A stretch of 37,186 nt of DNA from Pseudomonas fulva (GTDB lineage: Bacteria > Pseudomonadota > Gammaproteobacteria > Pseudomonadales > Pseudomonadaceae), in NCBI RefSeq assembly GCF_015680705.1, contig NZ_JADNYP010000023.1, forward strand, positions 1 to 37,186. The letters are read 5' to 3'. This document shows, in pieces, positions 1-7,829 of the stretch; positions within the stretch are counted from its first letter, which is position 1, and each line of letters opens with the position of its first letter. The notes beneath the pieces are model-generated. The model saw nothing but the letters and a program-made list of their open reading frames with translations. It had not been told where the DNA came from and did not search any database. The translations under genes were made by a program, and so were the position numbers.

Positions 1-16
1 GCCCGCAGCGGGCTTT
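1..16 (+). terminator. Short GC hairpin with T tail at window edge
   Basis: A GCCCGC/GCGGGC inverted repeat with a one-base centre is followed by TTT. This is the usual Pseudomonas intrinsic terminator shape and would serve a plus-strand gene ending left of the window. The left part of the stem could extend beyond base 1, so the call is partial. Confidence 0.4.
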
Positions 17-24
17 GAAGGGGG

Positions 25-47
25 GGGGGGGCGCGGGGCGCCCCCCC
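25..47 (-). terminator. Very GC-rich hairpin after the MFS gene
   Basis: Seven G followed by CGC (25-34), a GGG loop, then GCG followed by seven C (38-47) form a perfect 10-bp stem. It lies 7 bp beyond the stop codon of the MFS gene and is preceded by a run of 12 G (20-31). There is no T tract on the minus strand, so it may stall transcription or protect the 3' end instead of acting as a classical intrinsic terminator. The homopolymer is also a place where sequencing errors are likely. Confidence 0.4.
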
Positions 48-54
48 GCGTCTC

Positions 55-1461
55 TCACGAGTTGAAGGTGCGAGCCGCCTTGATGGCGCTGAAGATGCCG
101 AGCAGAGGCGCCAGCGCCAGCAGGGCGAACAGCCAGAACGCGGCATTGCTGATGCTGGCGCTGTCGGTGCTGCCGTCGCCGAGGCCGGCCAGGTTGACGA
201 TCATGCCGGCCAATGCGGCGCCCAGTGCCGTGGCGAACAGTTGCACGGTGGTGATCGAGGCGCCCGCGCAGTCCTGATCCTGCTCAGGCGTGACGACCAA
301 CACCTGGGTCAGCAGGTGCGGCCAGCCCAGACCGATGCCGAAGCCGACCAGGCCAAGCCCCGCGCAGATCCCGGCCATGACCCAGCCATCGCCCAGCGAG
401 GCGATGGGGCTGGCGGCCGCCAGCATGACCATGCCGGCGAACACGCAGATCGGCCCGTTGATGATCGCCAGACGCGCACCGCGTGCCTGCCAACTCGAAC
501 TCATCACTTCCGAGACCGTCCAGCCGGCAGCCATCAGCGCCGCGATGTAGCCGGACACCAGCGGGGTCTGACCCTGCAGCTTCTGCAGGAAGTACGGCAC
601 GAAGGTTTCGCTGGTCATGCCGACCACCAGCAGCCCCATGGTCAGATAGAGGGCGCACAAAGGTGAGGACAGTCGCAGCGCACCTTGCGGCAGTAAGCGG
701 ACCTCGTTCACACGCTCCATGCGCGCGATCCAGACCACCAGTAACAACGCGGTGACCACACCGAGCACGTTCAACGCTGGCACGCTCGAAACGCTGCCGG
801 CGCTGACTGCCAGCACCGCGGCGGTCAGCGCCGTGAGCTGTGGCATGGCCAACGCACCGCCATCGCTGTCGCGCTCCTTGGCCGGCAGTACCCACCAGAC
901 GAATGCGGTGTAGAGCAGCGTGATGGGCACCAGAATGCCGAACGCCAGGCGCCAGGCGTCGTACTCGGCGAAGATACCGCCGATCGCGGGGCCCAGCAGG
1001 GTGGCGACGCCCCACATGGCCGAGATCAACGCCATGGCGCGTGGCCACAACTGCTCGTTGAAAACGCTCTGGATCATCGAATAGCTCAGCGCGAACAGGA
1101 AACCGCCGCCCAGCCCCTGCAGCGTGCGTCCGATCAGCATCACGGTCATGCTCGGCGCACTGGCGCAGGTCAGGCTGCCGAGCATGAAGAACACCGCAGC
1201 CACCGCGTAGGCGCCTCGCGATCCACGGCGGGCCAGCAGACGCGTCGTCAGTGCCGAACCGATGATCGACGCCACGGCGAACAGCGTCATGTTCCAGGCA
1301 TACAGACTCAACCCGCCGATCTCGGCGACGACGGAAGGCAACACGGTGGTCGCGATATAGATGTTGATGGCATGCAGGGCCACGCCCCCCGACAGCGCGA
1401 GCGAGCGCGCTCCATTGCTGCCTGACAGCAGACTTCCCCAGCTTGCGTTCATGGTATCCAT
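55..1461 (-). CDS. MFS transporter, DHA2-type drug/metabolite exporter
   Basis: This 468-residue inner-membrane protein should be a proton-coupled exporter with about 14 hydrophobic segments. It shows an antiporter motif C-like stretch (GVATLLGPAIGG) near residues 150-162 and a motif A-like LLARRGSRG loop after the second segment. Length and motifs fit the DHA2 branch of the major facilitator superfamily; the substrate cannot be read from sequence. AGGAGG lies four bases before the first ATG (1461), with a second in-frame ATG at 1452 that would have longer spacing. It is divergent from a cysteine-rich SufR-like regulator, so that regulator probably controls it, through the inverted repeat between them. 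Confidence 0.9.
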   Translation of the reverse strand: MDTMNASWGSLLSGSNGARSLALSGGVALHAINIYIATTVLPSVVAEIGGLSLYAWNMTLFAVASIIGSALTTRLLARRGSRGAYAVAAVFFMLGSLTCASAPSMTVMLIGRTLQGLGGGFLFALSYSMIQSVFNEQLWPRAMALISAMWGVATLLGPAIGGIFAEYDAWRLAFGILVPITLLYTAFVWWVLPAKERDSDGGALAMPQLTALTAAVLAVSAGSVSSVPALNVLGVVTALLLVVWIARMERVNEVRLLPQGALRLSSPLCALYLTMGLLVVGMTSETFVPYFLQKLQGQTPLVSGYIAALMAAGWTVSEVMSSSWQARGARLAIINGPICVFAGMVMLAAASPIASLGDGWVMAGICAGLGLVGFGIGLGWPHLLTQVLVVTPEQDQDCAGASITTVQLFATALGAALAGMIVNLAGLGDGSTDSASISNAAFWLFALLALAPLLGIFSAIKAARTFNS

Positions 1462-1482
1462 ACAGCCTCCTGGCTATCCTCA

Positions 1483-1503
1483 CGCGAATTGTCTAGATTC
1501 GCG
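1483..1503. promoter_or_regulatory. Perfect inverted repeat between MFS gene and regulator
   Basis: CGCGAAT (1483-1489), seven bases, then ATTCGCG (1497-1503) form a perfect dyad in the roughly 100-bp divergent intergenic region. Position and symmetry fit an operator for the adjacent SufR-like regulator, acting on both promoters. The dyad is seen directly; binding is inferred. Confidence 0.55.
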
Positions 1504-1563
1504 AGTTGCGCTACGCTTAATTAAACAAGTAATTTCTTTTTTTATATGAGAGGGATCGGGCGA

Positions 1564-2214
1564 TTGTCAAGCAAACACTTGGAAAATGAGGGGCAGCCGC
1601 AATCCACCGCTGATCGCCTTCTTCATCTGCTCAAGACCCGTGGCGCGCAACAGGCAGCCGATGCCGGTCAAGTACTGGGCATGACGGCCGAAGCGGCCCG
1701 GCAGCAGTTTACGAAACTGGCGGCCAACGGCCTGGTCGAGGCGTATTCGGAAGCACGGGGCGTCGGCAGGCCGGCGCAATTCTGGCAACTGACCGGCAAA
1801 GGGCATGGCCGTTTTCCGGACACGCACTCGGACCTGACGGTACAGTTGCTCGATTCGGTGCGCCAGACGTTTGGCGAATCGGCCATCGACACGCTGATCT
1901 CGATCCGTGAGCAGCAAAACCTCGACAATTACCAGGCGGCCATCGGCGATGCGGACTCGCTGCTGGAGAAGGTCAAGCGTCTGACCGAGATTCGCTGCCG
2001 GGAAGGCTACATGGCCGAGTATGTCGCCGAGGACGATGGCACCCTGACGTTCATCGAGAACCACTGCCCGATCTGTTCGGCAGCGACGTCCTGCCAAGGC
2101 TTCTGCCGCTCCGAACTGGACATCTTCGAGCGGATCCTGGATGCCCGTGTGGAAAGAACCGAACACATTCTGACCCAGGCCCGCCGCTGCTGCTACACGA
2201 TCAACCCGCGTTGA
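1564..2214 (+). CDS. SufR/COG2345-like winged-helix regulator with Fe-S-type cysteines
   Basis: The N-terminal third is a winged helix that reads like the DeoR/ArsR-like helix-turn-helix of COG2345 regulators. The C-terminal part carries the cysteine pattern HCPIC-x5-C-x3-C-x2-EL followed near the end by RRCCYTI, which resembles the Fe-S ligand region of SufR-type repressors. This suggests a redox-, iron- or NO-sensing repressor, but cluster binding is inferred. An ATG at 1546 is in frame but has no ribosome-binding site; AGAGGGA (1549-1555) is placed 8 bases before the TTG at 1564, so I chose TTG (216 residues). The gene is divergent from the MFS exporter, its likely target. Confidence 0.8.
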   Translation: MSSKHLENEGQPQSTADRLLHLLKTRGAQQAADAGQVLGMTAEAARQQFTKLAANGLVEAYSEARGVGRPAQFWQLTGKGHGRFPDTHSDLTVQLLDSVRQTFGESAIDTLISIREQQNLDNYQAAIGDADSLLEKVKRLTEIRCREGYMAEYVAEDDGTLTFIENHCPICSAATSCQGFCRSELDIFERILDARVERTEHILTQARRCCYTINPR

Positions 2215-2232
2215 AGCGCGGCCTGATGCTCG

Positions 2233-2501
2233 TCAGCGGTGGCAGATCAGTCCGATCTGGTCGCAGTTCTCACGGAAGTCGTGCCAGTACGCCTCGCCGT
2301 AGGCCTGTGGCGGGATCGCCGGTGTGACCCACTCGAAACGGCTTAAGCCGGCCTGGCCGATCGCACGCCCATAGACGGCCCGATCCAGCCGGAAGAACTA
2401 GAAGGGCACCGGCGGACTGGCCACGAATTCCGCCGCGCAGCGTCGCCCATCGGGCACCGGGTATTCCAGGCCGGGCTTTTACCAAGCCTGTACCCGGGCG
2501 C
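2233..2501 (-). pseudogene. C-terminal remnant of a SAM-dependent methyltransferase-like gene
   Basis: Read on the minus strand, one frame gives a convincing protein tail: KPGLEYPVPDGRRCAAEF, then a TAG (2398-2400), then FFRLDRAVYGRAIGQAGLSR, RFEWVTPAIPP and GEAYWHDFRENCDQIG, ending in a normal TGA at 2233. A second stop (TAA) falls just before KPGLE. The pattern (W-x-KPG start, aromatic-rich middle, GEAYWxxF end) recalls ToxA-like class I methyltransferases. The rest of the gene is missing and the fragment runs into the stop codon of the ridA-like gene. The stop-interrupted frame is seen directly; the family call is from memory and tentative. Confidence 0.5.
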
Positions 2502-2996
2502 TCAGGGACGCACCGCCATCACTTCGATCTCGACCCGCCAGGCTGGATGCGCCAAGGCGGATACCTGGAATGCCGAGCGCACGGGCAGCTTCGGCTGTTT
2601 GGCGGTCGGACCGAAGAATTGCGTATAACCTTCCATGAAGCCATCGAAATCCATCTTGCCGTGGTTTTCCGGACCGCCTACCAGGAACACCTGCATCTTC
2701 ACCACATCCTCGAGGCCGAGGCCGAGCTTTTCCAGCTGCTGTCGAATTTGCCCCAAGACATTGACCGTTTGCGCCCTGGTATCGCCATAAGCCTTCAGGG
2801 AGTCCGCCGGCGCGCCGGAATCGATGATCGATGGCACGGTGCCGCTCAGATAGACCATGGTCTGGCCCGGGGGAACCTCCACCGCTGACGAGATCGGGAA
2901 ACCGCCCGCGTCATGCCGCACGATATCCTGTGCCAGAACACCTGCGCTGGCGGCCATCGCCAAGGTCAATGCAACGGTCTTCAAAGCGAACTTCAT
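2502..2996 (-). CDS. Exported RidA-family imine deaminase
   Basis: RidA enzymes hydrolyse reactive imines/enamines, releasing 2-oxo acids and ammonia. This 164-residue member starts with a Sec signal peptide (K2, hydrophobic core 5-20, likely cut after LA22). The conserved carboxylate-binding arginine of active RidA proteins appears as Arg140 in KLPVRSAFQV, followed by VEIEVMAV, so it is probably catalytic. AGGAGA precedes the ATG. The next gene upstream is a Tat-exported FAD oxidase whose expected product is an imine, so the two should work together in the periplasm. Most RidA proteins are cytoplasmic and about 130 residues, so the export signal is the unusual feature. Confidence 0.9.
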   Translation of the reverse strand: MKFALKTVALTLAMAASAGVLAQDIVRHDAGGFPISSAVEVPPGQTMVYLSGTVPSIIDSGAPADSLKAYGDTRAQTVNVLGQIRQQLEKLGLGLEDVVKMQVFLVGGPENHGKMDFDGFMEGYTQFFGPTAKQPKLPVRSAFQVSALAHPAWRVEIEVMAVRP

Positions 2997-3063
2997 GTTT
3001 GTCTCCTAGATGGTTTGGATCGTCTGCACGTCTGCGCCAAGGCATGCCCTTGAAAAAAGGCCA

Positions 3064-4479
3064 TCAAAATCGATAGAGGCTGAAGGGTCTCGGGTCCAGA
3101 ACCGGATGCTTGCCAAGCAACAGGTCTGCCGTCAGCTCGGAAGAGATCGGGCTTTCGGTCATGCCCCAACCGGTAGCGGTGTTGAGCACCAGGCCCGGGT
3201 ACTCATCGACCAGCGAAATGATGGGGTTCTCATCCGGGGCGATCGCCATGGCACCGCTCCATTGGTCGATCAACCTGGCGTCCTTGAACGCGGGGAACTC
3301 GGCCTTGAGCTTTGCCAGCGAGGCGGTGAGCTCGGGGATATCGGGCGCGGCGGTCATCAGCCTGTTCTTCTCGAATGGCGAAACTTCATCCAGCTTCCAG
3401 TGCGTCGGCTGGAGGAACGAATCGATCAGCTGCCGGTTAAGCGAGATATGGACGGGGAAGTCAGGGATGGCCAGCAGCGGCATGTATTTATAGCCGTAGA
3501 TGAACGATTCCTTGACTACCGGAGCGACGACGACCCGAGGCGAGGTGGCGTAGGTCCCGTCGGCCTGTTCGCGGAAATAGATGTTCCCAGGCAAGGCGAC
3601 ATTGCCACCCGGCGCACCGGGTGCAGCGCTGATCAGCTGCTGCGACTGGTAGGCTGGCAATGTAGGGACGTCGACCCCAAGGTTCTGCATGAACAATCGG
3701 GACCAGGCGCCGCCAGCCACGACCACGCGAGACGTCCTGATGGCGCCCTTCTCGGTCACCACATCGGAAATCGCCCCGGCTTGGGTTTCAATGCCCCTCG
3801 CGGCGCAGTGGGTGTACAACCTTACACCCAGTTTCTTGGCGTACTCAGCCATGACGAACGAAGCGAGTTCGGCGTCCAGGCTACCGGCATCTTCCTCGAA
3901 GCCGGCGATCGTCCAACGTGACGAAGCACCGCGCAGCCGCCGGTCGAGCTCGCTGCCCTGGATCATTCGTGTCTTGAACGGGATGGCGGAGCCGACTTCC
4001 CGGGTCTTGTCATCGATCCACTTCCTGACATTGACCAGGTCCTGTTCATCGAAAGGCACCTCGACCCTGCCCTGGGTGCGATAACTCGTATCGGCACCGA
4101 CCTTGGCATTCATCTCTCGCCAGCGCTGCTTGGCCAGGTGGTGCAGCTGGAACGTCGCATCAGGCATCCGGTAGGTCATGACCTGACCATAGAACCTGCA
4201 GGACTGCTCGCCCGCAATGTCGCCCTTCTCGACGGCGACCACGGACAGGCCTCGCTGCGCGAAGTCGATCGCGGTCATGATGCCCAGGATACCAGCGCCC
4301 ACGATGACCACGTCTGCCTGGGCCGGCAGCGGGCCCTCGCTGCCCTCCACGAATCCAGACCTTGGCTTGCCGGGAATCAATCTGCCCTCGCGGGTCAGCA
4401 TGGGGGTCAGGATCCCCGCGCCACCCGCCGCCGCCACGACGCCACTGCCAATCAAAAACTTTCGCCTTGTCAGCCCCAT
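3064..4479 (-). CDS. Tat-exported FAD-dependent amine/amino-acid oxidoreductase (DAO family)
   Basis: The protein (471 residues) begins with a twin-arginine signal (TRRKFL, residues 4-9, hydrophobic region to about 26), so it should be folded with FAD and exported. A dinucleotide-binding motif GAGILG (61-66) followed by an acidic E84 and GEQSCRFYGQV (90-100) place it in the D-amino-acid oxidase/glycine oxidase fold. Such enzymes oxidise an amino group to an imine with FAD. The downstream exported RidA-like protein is the natural partner for that imine. Context with a 2-ketoarginine-type decarboxylase suggests arginine or a similar basic amino acid as substrate; this is inference. AAAAGGAA precedes the start. 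Confidence 0.85.
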   Translation of the reverse strand: MGLTRRKFLIGSGVVAAAGGAGILTPMLTREGRLIPGKPRSGFVEGSEGPLPAQADVVIVGAGILGIMTAIDFAQRGLSVVAVEKGDIAGEQSCRFYGQVMTYRMPDATFQLHHLAKQRWREMNAKVGADTSYRTQGRVEVPFDEQDLVNVRKWIDDKTREVGSAIPFKTRMIQGSELDRRLRGASSRWTIAGFEEDAGSLDAELASFVMAEYAKKLGVRLYTHCAARGIETQAGAISDVVTEKGAIRTSRVVVAGGAWSRLFMQNLGVDVPTLPAYQSQQLISAAPGAPGGNVALPGNIYFREQADGTYATSPRVVVAPVVKESFIYGYKYMPLLAIPDFPVHISLNRQLIDSFLQPTHWKLDEVSPFEKNRLMTAAPDIPELTASLAKLKAEFPAFKDARLIDQWSGAMAIAPDENPIISLVDEYPGLVLNTATGWGMTESPISSELTADLLLGKHPVLDPRPFSLYRF

Positions 4480-4633
4480 GCCAACACATTCCTTTTCGCT
4501 GGGTTATCGACTTTCAGAAAGCGCACCCGGCCCGCGGGGCCCTGGTCCAGTCACGCTGCACGCAACGACTGGAAGTGGCACTTGGCGAGCAGGATGGATC
4601 GCTCCACTTGTTTCTCTCGTTGGGTAACGGGAC

Positions 4634-6061
4634 TCAGCCCAGGCAGCGGGTCACATGCTTGACCGACTGATAGGCCGCAAGCCCCCAGGGCCCGAGCTCG
4701 CGACCGATGCCGCTACCCTTGGTGCCGCCCCAGGAGGTCTCGACGAACACGGCCTGGGTCGAATTGATCCAGACATGGCCCACCTCCAGCGCATCGGCCA
4801 CCCGCTCGGCTCGTGCCAGGTCGGCGCTGGCCACGGTGGCGACCAGGCCATAGCGGCTATCGTTGGCCAGGGCGATGGCTTCTTCTTCGCTGCCGAAGCG
4901 CCGTGTGCAGAGCACCGGGCCGAAGATTTCTTCCTGCCAGAGGCGGCTACCGTCGGGGACGTCGGCATATAGCGTCGGGCGAACGAACCAGCCGTCGCCT
5001 TCGAGCGTCGAACCACCGCTCAGGCATTGCAGCCCCTCGCTGCGGGCGATGGCGAAATACTCGCTCACCTTGTGCCATTGCGCCTGGCTGGTCAGCGGGC
5101 CCATGTCGATGTCCTGCGCCAGCGGATTGCCCACCCGCAGCGCTGCGAAGGCCGTCTGCAGACGTGGCAGCAAGGTCTCTGCAATCGTGTCCTGGACCAG
5201 CAGGCGCGAAGTGGCCGAGCACATCTGCCCGGCATTCCAGCAGATACCGGCGACGATCCATTCCACCGCCTGGTCCGGGTCGCAGTCATCGAACACGATG
5301 AACGCCGACTTGCCGCCCAGCTCCAGGGTCACCGGCCGACAATACGTCGCCGAGCTACGCATCACCTGGCTGCCCACTGCGTTGCTGCCGGTGAACGACA
5401 GCTTGTCCAGGCCGCGGTGGCTGCTCAGCGCCGCGCCGGTTTCAGCCTTGCCGCTGACGATATTCAAGACCCCGGTCGGCAGACCCAGGCACTCGGCGAT
5501 CTGTCCGTAGGCCAGTTCGATCAGCGGGGTGATTTCCGAAGGCTTGAGCACCACGCTGCAGCCAGCGGCCAAGGCTGGGGCAAGCTTCCAGGCACTGGTG
5601 ACCAGCGGGAAGTTCCACGGCACGATCAGCCCTACCACGCCCACCGGCTCCAGTCGGGTACGAGCGCTGAAGCCTGGCGCGGCCAGGGCGACGTCGCGGT
5701 GCGCATCGTGGCTTTCGATCAAGCTGGCGTAGTAATCGAAGGTCGCCACGGCATCGTCGACGTCCACTTCGGCTTCATGCCGCGGCTTGCCGTTGTTGCG
5801 CATCTGCAACGCGACCAGCGCCTCGCGGCGTTGGCTCAGGTGCTCGGCGAAACCGCGCAGGATGGCGGCGCGCTCAGCGACCTTCCTGGCCTTCCAGCCT
5901 GGCAGGGCGCGGCGGGCGGCGACCACCGCCTGGTCGACCTGGGCACTGCTGGCCGAGATCAGCTCGGCAATGGGCAATCCCATGGAAGGGTCGTGAACGA
6001 CGAGGCAATCGCTGCCCTGGCCTGCGACCCAGCGGCCGTCGATGTAATGGGGGGTATTCAT
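4634..6061 (-). CDS. NAD(P)-dependent aldehyde dehydrogenase (aminoaldehyde/guanidinobutyraldehyde type)
   Basis: This is a full-length member (475 residues) of the aldehyde dehydrogenase superfamily that oxidises an aldehyde to the acid in the cytoplasm. The oxyanion asparagine is N150 (VPWNFP), the general base E247 (LELGGK) and the catalytic cysteine C281 (NAGQMCSATSR); the C-terminal end GIGRELG recalls betaine-aldehyde/aminoaldehyde dehydrogenases. An open frame extends 14 residues upstream, but the start at MNTPHYIDGRW matches the family N terminus and was chosen. It follows a 2-ketoarginine-type decarboxylase, which would supply 4-guanidinobutyraldehyde, so that is the proposed substrate. 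Related aldehydes remain possible. Confidence 0.9.
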   Translation of the reverse strand: MNTPHYIDGRWVAGQGSDCLVVHDPSMGLPIAELISASSAQVDQAVVAARRALPGWKARKVAERAAILRGFAEHLSQRREALVALQMRNNGKPRHEAEVDVDDAVATFDYYASLIESHDAHRDVALAAPGFSARTRLEPVGVVGLIVPWNFPLVTSAWKLAPALAAGCSVVLKPSEITPLIELAYGQIAECLGLPTGVLNIVSGKAETGAALSSHRGLDKLSFTGSNAVGSQVMRSSATYCRPVTLELGGKSAFIVFDDCDPDQAVEWIVAGICWNAGQMCSATSRLLVQDTIAETLLPRLQTAFAALRVGNPLAQDIDMGPLTSQAQWHKVSEYFAIARSEGLQCLSGGSTLEGDGWFVRPTLYADVPDGSRLWQEEIFGPVLCTRRFGSEEEAIALANDSRYGLVATVASADLARAERVADALEVGHVWINSTQAVFVETSWGGTKGSGIGRELGPWGLAAYQSVKHVTRCLG

Positions 6062-6187
6062 GGTCAGTTTCCAATGGTCCTTCAGGAAAGACGTCGCAAG
6101 CAAAGCGCTCTCGCGACCGACGCCGAACGCAAGGCGTCATCCGGCGCGGCCCCGTGCGGGTCGGCTCTGCTCGCCGGTGGCATCAGG

Positions 6188-7789
6188 TCAAGGCGCGAAC
6201 GGCGGTGCCTCATCGATCTCGATGATCAACGGACGGTCGCTCGGTGCTTCACGCAGCAGTGTCTGCAAATGGGCATGATCGCGGGCGCGCTCGGCAGCGC
6301 AGCCGAAACCGCGGGCGATGGCGAGGAAGTCCGGCGTATAGATGTCCACGCCCAAGGGAGTGATGTCACGGCGCTCCATATAGCGCTTGATTTCGCCATA
6401 GCCCTGGTTGTTCCACAGCAGCACGATGATCCCGACCTGCGCCTCCACGGCGCTGGCCAGTTCCGGCAGGCTGAACTGGATGCCGCCATCGCCCATCAGG
6501 CTGATCACCTGCCGCCCCGGCTCGGCCAGTTTCGCGCCGATTGCTGCCGGCAGGCCGTAGCCCAACGTGCCGTAGCCGGTGGAAGAATTGAACCAGCGGC
6601 GCGGCCCGGCCAGTTCCATCAGGTGGTTGCCGCTATACACGGTCTGGGTCGAATCGCCGACGAAACGCGCTTCGGGCAGCACCTCGAGCATGCACTCGAA
6701 CAGCTGCCGGTAATGCGCCCAGCCGCTGAACTCCTCGGCCAGTCGTGCGCGCACCCATGCAGCGCGCTGTGCACCGGGGCTGTCCGGGTTGGCGGCACGA
6801 GCCGGCAGGTGTGCCAGCAGGGCCTGCATCGCCTGGCGGGCATCGCTGAGAATCGCCAGGCTCGGGGCATGGTTGCGGGTCAATTGCTCGGCATCGATGT
6901 CGATGCGGATCAGCTCGCCGGCAATGCGGAAGTTGCCATCGAACACCACATCATAATCGGTCTCGCCCAATTCGGTACCGATCGCCAGCACCACGTCGGC
7001 GTCCAGCGCCAGCTGCCGCACCGGCGGCATCGACTGATTGCTGCCCACCAGCAATGGATGGTCACCCGGCAGCAGGCCCTTGGCATTGATGGTCAACGCC
7101 GTTGGCGCGTCGAGCCGAGTAGCCAGCTCCGCCGCCTCGACGGCGGCCTCGACACACCCGCCGCCGAGCAGCAACAGGGGGCGCCTGGCCTGTTGCAGGC
7201 GAGCCAAGGCCTGGTCGAGCGCGGCGGCATTCGGTGCCGGACGCGGCAGGCTGGTGCGTGGTCGTACCTGCAAGTGGTCGGCCGGGGCAGTGATGACATC
7301 CAGCGGCAGCTCGATGTGCACCGGGCGCGGACGCTGGCTGTCGAATACCGCAAAGGCACGGGCCAGCACGGCCGGTAGCTCCTCGATGCTCATCAGGGTG
7401 TGGCTGAAGGCACTGACCCCGGCGACCATCGCGCGCTGGCTGGGCAGTTCATGCAGATACCCCTTGCCCAAACCGAGTCGCGAGCGTTCGTTGACACTAC
7501 TGATCACCAGCATGGGAATCGAGTCGGCATAGGCCTGGCCCATGGCAGTGAGGATGTTGGTCATGCCTGGCCCGGTGATGATGAAGCATACGCCGGGCTT
7601 GCCGCTGACCCGCGCATAGCCATCGGCCATGAAACCCGCGCCCTGTTCATGGCGCGGCGTGACATGGCGGATGCCACTTTCTGGCAGGCCGCGGTACAGC
7701 TCGACGGTGTGCACCCCGGGGATGCCGAACACGGTGTCGACGCCCCAGGCGTGCAGTTGCTTGACGAGGAATTCTCCACAGGTGGTCAT
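6188..7789 (-). CDS. Thiamine diphosphate decarboxylase, 5-guanidino-2-oxopentanoate (2-ketoarginine) type
   Basis: The 533-residue enzyme has the three domains of the pyruvate-oxidase/acetolactate-synthase family. The N-terminal PYR domain has FGIPGVHTVELYRG and the catalytic glutamate E48 (RHEQGAGFMADGYAR). The C-terminal PP domain carries GDGG, then NNQGYGEI, the Mg-ThDP site. The VHTVELYRGL and NITGPGMTNI-like signatures match enzymes annotated as 2-ketoarginine decarboxylase (AruI-like), which would yield 4-guanidinobutyraldehyde and CO2. An in-frame ATG lies at 7879, but it would overlap the symporter gene; AGGAA before the ATG at 7789 supports the later start. A downstream aldehyde dehydrogenase and upstream symporter fit the pathway. 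Confidence 0.85.
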   Translation of the reverse strand: MTTCGEFLVKQLHAWGVDTVFGIPGVHTVELYRGLPESGIRHVTPRHEQGAGFMADGYARVSGKPGVCFIITGPGMTNILTAMGQAYADSIPMLVISSVNERSRLGLGKGYLHELPSQRAMVAGVSAFSHTLMSIEELPAVLARAFAVFDSQRPRPVHIELPLDVITAPADHLQVRPRTSLPRPAPNAAALDQALARLQQARRPLLLLGGGCVEAAVEAAELATRLDAPTALTINAKGLLPGDHPLLVGSNQSMPPVRQLALDADVVLAIGTELGETDYDVVFDGNFRIAGELIRIDIDAEQLTRNHAPSLAILSDARQAMQALLAHLPARAANPDSPGAQRAAWVRARLAEEFSGWAHYRQLFECMLEVLPEARFVGDSTQTVYSGNHLMELAGPRRWFNSSTGYGTLGYGLPAAIGAKLAEPGRQVISLMGDGGIQFSLPELASAVEAQVGIIVLLWNNQGYGEIKRYMERRDITPLGVDIYTPDFLAIARGFGCAAERARDHAHLQTLLREAPSDRPLIIEIDEAPPFAP

Positions 7790-7829
7790 GGCGGGTTCCT
7801 GATTGACGAGTGGGATGGACATGGACGGC

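Noticed and set aside
5027..7378. A 783-codon open frame on the plus strand across the aldehyde dehydrogenase and decarboxylase genes
   Set aside because: It is antisense to two recognised enzymes, has no recognisable domain, and reflects GC-rich codon bias.
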